A stretch of 64,000 nt of DNA, from contig NC_088300.1 of assembly GCF_032854445.1 (NCBI RefSeq), positions 8,804,001-8,868,000 of the forward strand. Direction: 5' to 3'. Shown here one piece after another: positions 25,013-35,200 of this stretch. The stretch is from Liolophura sinensis. Lineage: Eukaryota; Mollusca; Polyplacophora; Chitonida; Chitonidae. The position numbers and the translations under genes were made by a program. The notes under the pieces were generated by a model. It had not been told where the DNA came from and did no database searches. It saw only the letters and a list, made by a program, of their open reading frames with translations. Numbering within the stretch: the first letter of the stretch is position 1; each line of letters begins with the position of its first letter.

Positions 25013-25337
25013 ATGATCTACGGATTTTGTTACGCAGCAGTTGTATTGCTGGCGTTTTTCTCATTTGGACGGGGCCAATGGCAACAGGGGGTTCCCGTCT
25101 CCAAAGCTCAGACTATTCGCGTTGCCGTGGATGCGGGCCCTGTGCAGACAGCTCCAGAAGCTCCCGGTCCAAAACCGCTGGCCACCTCCCCTGAACAGGG
25201 CAAACCCAGCCAGGCTCAGGTTCCTACCCGAGCACAGGCCCCCTTCCAGGGAAGACCCATGGCCAATCAACCAGCGGCTAACAATTTTTTCAACCAGTTT
25301 TCGCCATTTCTGTACGACAATGACATCTTTCAAAACA
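25013..25337 (+). CDS. Cys-rich paralogue 2, signal-peptide exon
   Basis: It encodes residues 1-108 plus the first base of codon 109. The only cysteine (C6) is inside the signal peptide, so the spacer region adds none to the mature protein. Confidence 0.72.
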
Positions 25338-26348
25338 GTAAGTGAGGAATCTAATATTGTTCGCTGTAAGTGATAAATTACTGTGTATTAAGATATTATA
25401 TACACACTGCTTAACCATACAATTTAATCTTCTTAATCTGTGACTCACGATTTATTGAACGTCATCGTGTATCCATGCTGCCTTATACATGTGAGACAAA
25501 AGAAGCATATGAATATATTGTTGAGATCACGTGGCCATTCCATTTCCCTTCAGGGCCATTTTTCTAATTAAGTAAAATGTGGAGACGTGATGACAGCTTA
25601 TTTTGGGAGTTTGGCGGTTGGCCATTCACAAACCTGTCACTCGTAATTTTTTCATGAACACGTATAATCCACGTGAGATCTAGTTAGGTTCGAAAGGAAA
25701 TAAATTAATTCTTTCAGCAGCAATCCATTGTGATCTTCTCCTCACATCTCTATGTGTATATTTGCCCAGCACAGCAAGAAGACGATATAATCTGTTATGC
25801 TACTCTCCAGATAACAATCCTGTCCCACCTGCAAAAAGTTGTTTCCATGATTAGCGTTTTACTTCTCCACACCTGTCAGTTTCATTACCAAATTGCAATC
25901 GTTGAAAAAATGCCCAACATTCGATAAATCCTGAGGTTGAATTAAGTGAATAATTGTGCCATATTTAATAGAATAATCTGCTGTAATAACAGAATACACT
26001 CTAACATAATTCACACAACAGACTTTCTGTTAAATTTAAGATTATTTTTTGCGGAATATGAAACCAAATGCCTGTATTATAAGCACATCGTTTGTTCTTA
26101 GGGTGAACCATGCAATAAACAGATATATGTGAATGTTTGCAGGAATCTGTGGCATGAGTCGCCGTGCTATGAGCTCACCCAGGGCCCAGTCTAACTTTTG
26201 GGGACTGAACATGATGCATTTTGGGAACGTGTTCACGTGCAGCTGTTGGATTGGGGAGGGAGCCGAGATGGAGAGCATTGACTACAGCCTTCAGGCCCGC
26301 AGAGATTGTATGACGCGCATGACTGGCTTGATGTGCTGTCTCACGTGA
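25013..26348 (+). CDS. Small secreted six-cysteine protein, paralogue 2 (176 aa, unknown family)
   Basis: The CDS joins 25013..25337 and 26143..26348 across a phase-1 intron (donor 'a|gtaagtgag', acceptor 'gtttgcag|ga'). Residues 1-21 are a signal peptide (MIYGFCYAAVVLLAFFSFGR, then G), followed by QWQQG. Residues 22-108 are rich in Pro, Gln and Ala and about 42 residues longer than in paralogue 1, ending PFLYDNDIFQN. The last exon has C111, C141, C143, C164, C173 and C174 (C-x29-C-x-C-x20-C-x8-CC), ending two residues later. Shared with paralogue 1 are DND before the junction, CG at the first cysteine, WG, CxC, QAR-x-DCMT and GL-x-CC. As there, an acceptor ('tgctgtttacag', ending at 25005) lies just before the ATG, implying a non-coding first exon. 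The function is unknown; a cleaved proline-rich region with a disulfide domain is possible. The start is the first ATG after that acceptor. Confidence 0.72.
25338..26142 (+). other. Intron of Cys-rich paralogue 2
   Basis: 805 bases with no coding sequence recognised, except for a half copy of palindromic element family 1 at about 25970-26050. Confidence 0.6.
25970..26050. mobile_element. Half copy of palindromic element family 1
   Basis: 'gctgtaataacagaatacac' and 'acaacagactttctgttaaa' match the right arm of the 1570-1830 element. The left arm is missing. Confidence 0.5.
26143..26348 (+). CDS. Cys-rich paralogue 2, cysteine-domain exon
   Basis: It completes codon 109 (Arg) and encodes ICGMSRR..., FWGL, FTCSC, and QARRDCMTRMTGLMCC, then LT and stop TGA. 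Confidence 0.75.
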
Positions 26349-26569
26349 AGCCTTTCCACGAGCACCTGTTCTTCAGTCATTAACCTTATTCTAAATACAG
26401 GAAGTAAATTTAACAGATACGACGCACATAATGCATGTTATAATAAGGCCACTGAAAGACTTTACGTACAGCTCTAGATATTATACATTTAGATGATTTG
26501 AACCGCGCTGGCTGCGATATTTGAAATGTGCCATATATACGCTGTACAATGACTGTTAACTTTACACTG

Positions 26570-26575
26570 AATAAA
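26570..26575 (+). terminator. Polyadenylation signal of Cys-rich paralogue 2
   Basis: AATAAA about 220 bases after the stop codon, in 'cactgaataaaacactgtac'. The spacing is ordinary for a short 3' UTR. Confidence 0.55.
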
Positions 26576-26814
26576 ACACTGTACTACACGAGGACTTCAC
26601 TGGCTGCTGCATCCTTACATTATTATGGTTTATTTTATCCAGCCACCTGCCACGGCTCAAAGCCACGAGAAAGCGCATGAATATTCGCGATGTAATCAGA
26701 TATCTAACAAAAAGCCTGTAAGGTAGACATCTTCACTGGGATTTCTTCTCTCACTTTCTGTATGCATCACGTCTTTTCACCACCGCATGTCTTCTCCCCG
26801 TAAGGTGCATGCGT

Positions 26815-26935
26815 ATTTGTACGTATTTTCCCCCGGGCACTCCGGTTTCCTCCACCTATAAAACTGTCCGCCATGGAATGAGTGAGTAACTCTTGAGTAT
26901 GATGTTAAACAAAGATCATATGAATAAATGAGCAA
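26815..26935 (+). repeat. SINE family A, 3' part (diverged)
   Basis: 'tttcccccgggcactccggt', 'ttcctccacc' and 'ttgagtatgatgttaaac' follow the order of family A. Confidence 0.5.
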
Positions 26936-27084
26936 TGTCTGTTGTTCCTTTTTATAAAGAATCTTGTATTGGGAACAACATTCAACTCTTAAAATACAAA
27001 TTTAGTGAGTGACTGATTGCTTGTTGTTTAAAGTCATACTCACGAACTTTGCACTTACACGAAGGTTGTCATTTTTATGGGTAG

Positions 27085-27330
27085 ATGTAAACGGAGTACC
27101 CGGGGAAAACCACCGATATTTGGGATGTTACTGACGAACTCTCCAACATCTGGCGTACAGATTTACACAGCGAACTTAAGACTGAGAAAATGGTCACATG
27201 CTCCAGCGTCATCGACCACTTATAGTCACGACGGCAATGAAAGCAGCGATAGCTTGGAAATGTACAAATTCTCTGTCCAAGACCAGGTTTTAACTCGAAT
27301 CCCGTGTGTTCTACCTTCCGGGTTAAATCA
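27085..27330 (-). repeat. SINE family B
   Basis: Read on the minus strand it starts at the head with 'cgggattcgagttaaaacct', then 'tggacagagaatttgtacat', and ends with a body near 'accgatatttgggatg'. The words match the copies at 8655 and 55155. Confidence 0.55.
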
Positions 27331-27749
27331 TAACAATAAGGCTCCTTAACAGGAGCCAGGTTGTGAGATCGCAGTAAACACAATCTTTTGCAAACTTGTC
27401 AGACATTTTCATCATACCATAGACAAAACTTATTATTATGGACTTTTTCCCATCCTCTGGATATCGCAATTCGCCAGAAGATCACAATTCTGATAACAGC
27501 CGGATATCTGACATCGATCTAACGGAGAGGTTGAGAGGCGTATATGATCAGATACAATCTCAACCGGATGAAGAAACAATCGAACTGTTGGCTTGTCGGA
27601 TTCCTTTTGTCTGTTAGAACATTCCTTACGATGAGAAGATGTTGCTGTGTTTATAAACTCATTTGTCATACTTAAGGGTCAAGTTATTCATAGTTTTAAA
27701 CTCTTTAATGTCTGCATAATTCACATATTGTTAAAACAGAGCATATGAT
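27331..27749. other. No gene seen
   Basis: No coding sequence or repeat was recognised. Confidence 0.4.
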
Positions 27750-28530
27750 TCGTTGCTCCTCCTCCCTTGTAAAGTCACAGATAAGACTGGTTTATTGCTC
27801 CTTCTTTGTAAATCCACGGATAAGACTGGTTTATTGTTCTTCTCTTGTATACCCACAGATATGACTGATGTATTGCCCCTCCCTTGTAAATTCACCTATA
27901 TGAATGGTTTATTGCTCCTCCCTAGGAACTCCACAGATATGACTGGTTTATTGCTCCTCCCTTGTAAAGCCAGATACGGCTGGTTTATTGTTCCTCTTTT
28001 GTAAAGCCACAGACATGACTCGTTTATTGTTCTTCCCTTGTAAAGTCAGGGATATGACTGGCTTATCGCTCCTTCTTTGCAAAGTCACGGATATGACTGG
28101 TTTATCGCTCCTTCTTTGTAAAGTCACAAATACGACTAGTTGATTCCTCCATTCTTGTGAACCCACGGACATTGCTTCTCTTGTCAAAATCCTCGCATGT
28201 GACTTTTTATTTATCTATAGTTTATTGCTGCTCCCTGTAAATATGATTGTTTATTGCTCCTCTCTTGTAACTCCATGGACATGACTGGTTTATTGTTTTT
28301 CCCTTGTAAATCCACAGATATGACTGGTTTATTGTTCTTCCCTTGTAAAGTCAGGGATATGACGGGTTTATCGCACCTTCTTTGCAAAGTCACAGATATG
28401 ACTGGTTTATTGCTCCGCCCTTGTAAAGTCAGGGATATGACTGGTTTATCGCACCTTCTTTGCAAAGTCACAGATACGACTGGTTTATTGTTCCGCCCTT
28501 GTAAATCCACGGATATGACTAATTTAATAC
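27750..28530 (+). repeat. Minisatellite, 39-bp unit
   Basis: About 18 copies of 'gatatgactggtttattgct' + 'cctcccttgtaaagtcaca'. Because 39 is a multiple of three, open frames of up to 134 codons run through it on both strands. They are by-products of the repeat. Confidence 0.9.
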
Positions 28531-28604
28531 TACTCCTTTGTAATCATTGTTCTCAGAATTCAATGATCAGTTTTCAGGGACGTCAGATTTACAGACATCA
28601 TGAC

Positions 28605-28712
28605 ACTTTGGGCTCTGTCCGCTTTCCTCCCACCATAATGCTGGCTGCCGTCGTATAGGTGAAATATTCTTGAGTACGGTGTAAAATACCAATCAAATAA
28701 ATAAATGAATAA
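28605..28712 (+). repeat. SINE family A, 3' part
   Basis: 'gggctctgtccgctttcctc', 'ccaccataatgctggctgcc', 'ttgagtacggtgtaaaatac' and an (aaat)n tail. Confidence 0.7.
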
Positions 28713-28859
28713 AATCAAATTGTGCGCAGGTAATAGAATTATGCCTGTAGCGCTTTTCCGCACGACAGGATATCACACAGATGCTTACACCATCCCTGTG
28801 ACCGGGCTCTGGGTAGCGTTTTGACCCAGTGACAGTCCTTAGTTTCCAAGTACTTATTC

Positions 28860-29082
28860 CTGAGCCAAGTTGTTCAAAAGTGTATTACTCTATATTTTAA
28901 GCTTTAGTCAAAATCAGCAGCCAATGCAGTTCTCCAAAATCAAAGAATAACAGCAGCAGTTTTAGTTCACATTTTATGCACTGGTACACAATTTGTTTTA
29001 GGCTAAGAACGAAATTGAAGACTTGACTTAAAGTTAAATCTGGCATTAAGTCTTAAATCAGTTTGAACAACCGGGCCCAGCA
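28860..29082. mobile_element. Palindromic MITE-like element, family 3
   Basis: The left end 'gagccaagttgttcaaaagt' pairs with the right end 'cagtttgaacaaccgggccc'. Inner segments also pair ('ttttaagctttagtc' with 'gacttgacttaaag'). No open frame. Confidence 0.5.
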
Positions 29083-30359
29083 GAAAAGATCTTCACATGA
29101 AGACCTGCTGGGTGGGGCCAAACAAACCGTTGCAATCCGATGGAAACGTCAAAAACATGCGAGGTATTTTGTACGTGACTAGCAGATTCCAATGGTAAAG
29201 CGCGCGAGTATAAGGGCGTAGCGTTATCTATAAGAGTCAGTCAGTTATCTAAACCGGATAGAGTTCATCATCAAACATCTTCACGATTATGAATGTTACG
29301 TATCGATCTCCAATAGGCCTACGTCCTAGATGTATAACAAATCGTTAGAGGCTTTCAGCGCAAAGTAAATACTTGTCATCACACATGTAGAAGTCACACA
29401 GTCTGGAATGAGACTTACAGATTATTTTATTTGGTGCGGTGATTTCATTTTCTTACATCAGGAGAAATGTACAAGTTTGATGAAGTGCGGCGATGCCCTT
29501 AGGGCTCCAACCACAGTATTTCTGCATCAAAAATAGGCGTACCGACTGCTGAGTGAAGAAAGCTGGTTTCACGATGTAGACTGCTGCGGAGTATTCCATC
29601 TGGTGATATGTCATACACACTCATGCTAGACCTTTGCACATAGGTTAACATATCATTGATCTATTCAAATTATGCAAAACAGAAAGCTAAGGTATGAACA
29701 CGGTAACATTATGCAACATATATGTCTACGTGTAAATATTGGTTTCTGTTTCGCTCAACCCAGCCTAGCTTTCAGAAATATAGATCTGTACTCTTCCGTT
29801 CACTGATCGTTTCCAGCGTGCTTTCCCCAACGTTTCAAATTCTACACTACAATAACATGTTTCCTTAACTCCTACAGTAATTGTGACTTCATATCACCTT
29901 ATTCGTGAATAATAAAGACCATGATGTTACAGTTAACACAAATGTACCTGGCGCATCGAACTTCGCTAACCAACTTCGCTAACCTCCATTTTCGAAACGA
30001 ACATGGTCAACCGATCTCGGAGCTAAATATCGGCCTGACACATAGGTGTACATCCAATTTTGAAGGGGGAAACACGCCGATAGCAGCAAAGCAGATGGGA
30101 CATGACATTTGCGACGCATCGCAGTAACAATCAGAATGTTGTAAAGAGTGTCATGCATTTTGTTAGAGAACTTCAGTCGCATTGTAAGGTTGTTTACTCA
30201 AGGTGTCTGGGGTCCCACAAATGATGCGATTAAACAGACAGCTTGTTTGTTTTCTGGAGCTCAGCAACATTACATTTTTGCTCAAGTCGCTCTGTCCATG
30301 TTATCTGCTCTATTAAGAAAAACACAGCATCCTTTCTGATTCAGCCACCTAGAAGGGGT
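29083..30359. other. No gene seen
   Basis: Short open frames only. No domain, RNA gene or repeat was recognised. Confidence 0.45.
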
Positions 30360-30650
30360 TCGTGACTTTATGTGACCTGAAACATTCGGCACGGGGTTCG
30401 CCTCTTCCTTGTAACAACATCCGGGTGTGACCTGACGTATTCGGCACGGGCTTCGCCTCTTCCTTGTGACAACATCTGGGTGTGACCTGAAGCATTCGGC
30501 ACGGGGTTCGCCTCTTCCTTGTAACAACATCTGGGTGTGACCTGAAGCATTCGGCACGGGGTTCGCCTCTTCCTTGTGACAACATCTGGGTGTGACCTGA
30601 AGCATTCGGCACGGGGTTCGCCTCTTCCTTGTCCACAACATCTGGGGGAT
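30360..30650 (+). repeat. Minisatellite, 54-bp unit, five copies
   Basis: The unit contains 'gtgacctgaagcattcggca', 'cggggttcgcctcttccttg' and 'taacaacatctggg'. The length is a multiple of three, which leaves three overlapping minus-strand open frames that are not genes. Confidence 0.9.
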
Positions 30651-30769
30651 CAGCATCTGGCGAAGGTCAGAAAAAGACTTTTAAAAAATAGGCGTTATCT
30701 CAAAATTACAATCCAAATCAAACATATGAACACATAAAACTTTGAGCTATTCTGTGGTAGTTTCGGCAT

Positions 30770-31000
30770 CTGACAAAGTAGATAGTGGGCTGTGAGGGCA
30801 GCTGCTCATTCAGGTGGTGGATTGTTTAGGTGTAGGTGGTGAGTTGATTCGGTATCTGACAATGCAGGTGATGGGTTGTTTCAGCTTTCTACAATGCAAG
30901 TTGTGGGTTGTTTCGGCGTCTTGTAATGCAAATGGTGGGTTATTTGGGCATGTGGTAGTGCGACTGGTAGGTTGTTTCGGCATCTGGCAATGTTGGTTCT
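30770..31000 (+). repeat. Degenerate minisatellite, about 36-bp unit
   Basis: Words such as 'gtgggttgtttcggc' and 'atctggcaatgcag' recur six to seven times with substantial divergence. Confidence 0.6.
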
Positions 31001-31004
31001 ATTA

Positions 31005-32228
31005 ACGATACTCATTAAGATTGTGTCAGTAAGATTGGAGCATATGTATGTCACATGTGAAAAAGTTTGTCAATAACAAAAGTTAATGGATTATCCCAGG
31101 TACTCCAGTTTCCTTCAAACACGGAACTGACAAATAATTAAATAAATAAATAAATAAATAATTAAATTTTTACTCATCATGTCCTACTGTCAAGCATTGT
31201 GTCTCGAATTGAATCGAAAACTTCAACTATTCATATCTGTTAGATGTATATGTTCCAGACCGTGGAATAGGCCTGCAGGCATGTAATAATGAAACACAAT
31301 GGAGGTTAGAGATGTTATTACACGTGCAGTATATCGAGTTTTAATTACAGACCTTTATGAACCATCTGAGTACTATAATAATTGGGTAAAGCAGCTGCCA
31401 TGTAAAACTCATTCACTGCTACCATACCAATTACCGCTGATCGTCATTAGTATTGAGACACAATGTAGTCACGTGATCACAAACCCATAATGCAGCATTT
31501 ACCGGAAGTGGTTATTATGACTTCGTCAATGACTGTGGAATCGGTGGGGGGTAATTTCCCGCAATCAAAGTAAATAAGTCCATGACAGAATGTTCATTAG
31601 TGATATCATTAAAAAAGAAATGGTTAGATCAAATGAAATCTGTCACCGGCCACAAAGTTGGCTGGTACTCTCAAAGCACGCAGTTTCTCTTATCGTGCGC
31701 AATTTTCTACCAAAGTCAACAAAGCAAAATGTACTTTAATGAACTACTGTAGTTATTTTCTTCTTCCTCTAATAGGCAAACGCGTCCGGGAAGTTTCAAA
31801 CCAACCTGTCTGTACCTCAATTTCCATACAATCTTCAAAGCACAGTTTCCGTGAACAATGGTGTGAGGATGTCGTTACCGGGCGGTTTATTATGACACAG
31901 CTCAGAGACCTAATCAAGTGTTAACAAATGCTCTACGACACGCAACTTTAGGCCTACTGCAAACCATGTGTGCAAGTCTTGGTGTCGATGATCGGCATAT
32001 CCGATTCAAATCAATACAGGTATTACATACGCAGGCCCAAAGAAACACAACACAAAATAGGTTGACACCAGAGGTGAAGTACATGAAAATGAAAAGTGGA
32101 TCATCACGATGAAAATTTGATGTTTGTCACTCACCGTGGGCATGAGGTGGGAGACGGAAGGGTGTTTGGCATATTAGCTTATTTCCTGACTGAGCAGAAG
32201 AGAGAGAATTCAAAAAACCCCTGTAATC
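31005..32228. other. No gene seen; upstream region of the lectin gene
   Basis: An (aaat)n tract lies near 31135-31165. No coding sequence was recognised. The promoter of the following gene should lie near the right end, but no TATA box could be assigned with confidence. Confidence 0.4.
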
Positions 32229-32271
32229 ATGACCCTACATTACGTTTTCGCTGTCATCGGATGTATACCAG
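32229..32271 (+). CDS. Lectin gene exon 1 (signal peptide start)
   Basis: ATG to 'ccag|gtaaga'. It encodes 14 residues plus one base. It is the smallest and least certain exon, chosen because it supplies a start and hydrophobic residues in the phase that exon 2 needs. Confidence 0.6.
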
Positions 32272-35200
32272 GTAAGATTTTTTTTGTCTTATTTATTTAT
32301 TTGTTTGGTGTTTTATGCCGATCTCAAGAATATTTCACTTACACGACGGCCGCCAGCATTGTGATGGGAGGGAACCGAGCATAGCCCTGGGGGAAACCCA
32401 CGACCATCCGCTGGTTGCAGGCAGACCTTTCCACTGCCGGAGAGGATCAGATATGTAAAACTGTCACTGATTTATTGACATATATAGTCCTGTATATCGT
32501 GGAATATTGAACAACTTGATATTTTAAATATTGTAGCAACACAGAACAATAACTAAACTGAATTTAAATCAAATATATTGAAAAAATAAAGCAGAGATCC
32601 CACACCAAATGCTTCGGGTAAGGCTTTCGCTGAACAGGACGATTCTCGCTGGCTCAGCAGTATAAATAGTTGAGCACAGAAGTCGTTTGTTTCAATCCCA
32701 CACCGACTGCTTCGGGTAAAGCTTTCGCTGAACAGGACGATTCTCTCTGCTTCAACAGTATGAATAGTTGAGCACAAAAGTCGCCTGTTTCAATCCCATA
32801 TACGTTTGTCTGTCATCAACACTGTCAAGTACTTTATGGCCCCGCTTTTCTCCATATGTATTTACTTGATCGCCGCTGTAAAATATTCCTGTTTTTGGTG
32901 TTTTATATTTATTTATTTGTTAATTTATTTATATATTTTATTCTGGATCAGCACAATATTCATAGGCCTGACCCTGGACCCCCGTTGGAAAAATGTTTAA
33001 CATTTTAGCAAAACGCGTTAAAATATGTATGGAGAAAATATCAGTTTCACATCATCAAAACATGAGCAGCTTTCACTTCCTTAAAACTGAGTTAAAGTGG
33101 AAATCGGTCGGCAGGGACCTTAAGTCAGAAAGATCGTCACGTAGCTGGTTAAGGGCGTGTTTAGTTTTTACTCCAAGCACTCCTGTTTCGGCCAGCCATG
33201 CCGGCACGGAGAGCACAGTTGGTAAAGCGTCCGCTTCTGGAGCGGTGGATCCAGGATCAATCCTGGGTCGAGTCACACCTAAGACTTTAAAAGAGGAAGT
33301 TTGTCGATCAACATGAAGGGGATAGTGCAACGGGTTGACCCGTATCAGTATAATATAACTGAAAATTTGCTTAGTACGACGTTAAACCCCGCTAAAACAT
33401 TTGCATTTCCCACACAGATTTCCGATCAGTGCAAAATTGTAACACGTGGAAATAAAATCAGTGTTTTACAAAATATCATTTTGGTTTCAAGAGACACATT
33501 TTGCGATAATTTGTTGATACAGATTTAAAACGCACAATACCCCTTCATTTCGGCCTAAATAGACAGTGGTTAGTGTGTCACTGAACCAGCAAATGTGCGT
33601 AGTTGAAATTCTTACTTCTAATGTTTTGTTATTTTATTGTGTTTGTCAGTTAAAAGTTTAGAATGGCGAATTTCTCGGTGTTTTGATTCTTGCTGTAGGT
33701 ATCGTGACAATGTCACCATGTCAACACGGAGCTAGACTGAAGAGACAGACACCCGGCTATTACACCTCAAATTTAACCACCCAAGAGGACAGTTCAGTGC
33801 TGGGGTGCGCCGCTCTCTGCCTCGGTGACCCATCATGCGCCGCCATATCTGTGACGTCACTAAATTCCAGTCAGTCAAAGGCGAGGGCAGGTCGTGGAGT
33901 TTACTGTAGGCTATCAGATAGTACAGGCGAATTTGTGCCTGACAGCCATTGGGTGATGTATACATTGCTGTCATACAGCCCTACTGACGGTACATGTGAC
34001 TCCCGCTTGATATCAGGTAAATGTAAAATTGATATGGCCCTGTGATCTGAATCAAGTGATCATAATGTCGGTCGTTGGCCCTGTGATCTGGATCAAGTGA
34101 TCGGGGTGTCGGTGGTTGGCCCTGTGATCTGTACCAAGTGATGGGGGCGTCGATCGTTGATCAATTGATCAAGATGTCGGTCGCTGGCCCTGTGATCTGG
34201 ATCAAATGATCATGATGTCGGTCGCTGGCACTGTGATCTGGATCAAGCGATCATGATGTCGGTGGTTGGCCCTGTGATCTGGATCAAGTGATCGGGGCGT
34301 CGGTCCCTGGCCATTGATCTGTACCAAATGATGGGGGCGTCGATCGTTGATCAAGTGATAATGATGTCGGTCGCTGGCCCTGTGATCTGGATCAAATGAT
34401 CGGGGCGTCGGTCCCTGGCCATCGATCTGTACCAAGTGATGGGGGCGTCGATCGTGGATCAAGCGATCATGATGTCGGTCGCTGGCCCTGTGATCTGGAT
34501 CAAGCGATCATGATGTCGATGGTTGGCCCTGTGATCTGGATCAAGTGATCCGGGTGTCGGTCCCTGGCCAATGATCTGTACCAAGTGACGGGGGCGTCGA
34601 TCGTTGATCAACTGATCATAATTTCGGTCGCTGGCCCTGTGATCTGGATTAAATGATCATGATGTCGGTCGCTGGCACTGTGATCTGGATCAAGCGATCA
34701 TGATGTCGGTGGTTGGCCCTGTGATCTGTATCAAGTGATCGGGTTGTCAGTCCCTGGCCATTGATCTGGGCCAAGCGATCGGGTTGTCGGTCGTTGGCCA
34801 AGTGATGTGGATCAAGTGATCAGGGTGTCGTTCGTTGTGTGAATTCAAGCACAGTTCCCTGCTTGCTCCATGGGTCCAAAAAGAAGTAGCTTGGTATCTA
34901 GCTGAAGCTGAAGTTGAAGATGAGGCTTTCAGGTTAAGTGCATTTTTTCAGGTGATTACCCACAAATTAAGTTACTGGGTTTGTTTTACTCAAAGCCCTA
35001 TAAAGACTAAGTCTTGTAAAGGGCCTAAATACTAACCAGAGCGTCGAGAATCTACCTATGTCGATCCATCCACGTTCGTTCAAGTGCAACTAAAATTTAG
35101 ATGTACCGTAACTTTTGATTTCAAAAAGAAACCACCCTTCCCGCAACAACAACAACGGAAGTCTCAACGACACCGAGAACATGCCCTCCCGATTTTGTTA

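Noticed and set aside
27753-28658. Open frames of about 80-134 codons on both strands
   Set aside because: They are translations of the 39-bp repeat and of the SINE beside it.
30282-30656. 124-codon minus-strand frame with EEANPVPNASGHTQM repeats
   Set aside because: 54-bp tandem repeat translated in frame; three frames are open alike, which is not expected of a gene.
33190-33270. tRNA gene
   Set aside because: The tRNA-like start flows into the shared family D body, seen again at 155-466. No acceptor stem closes.
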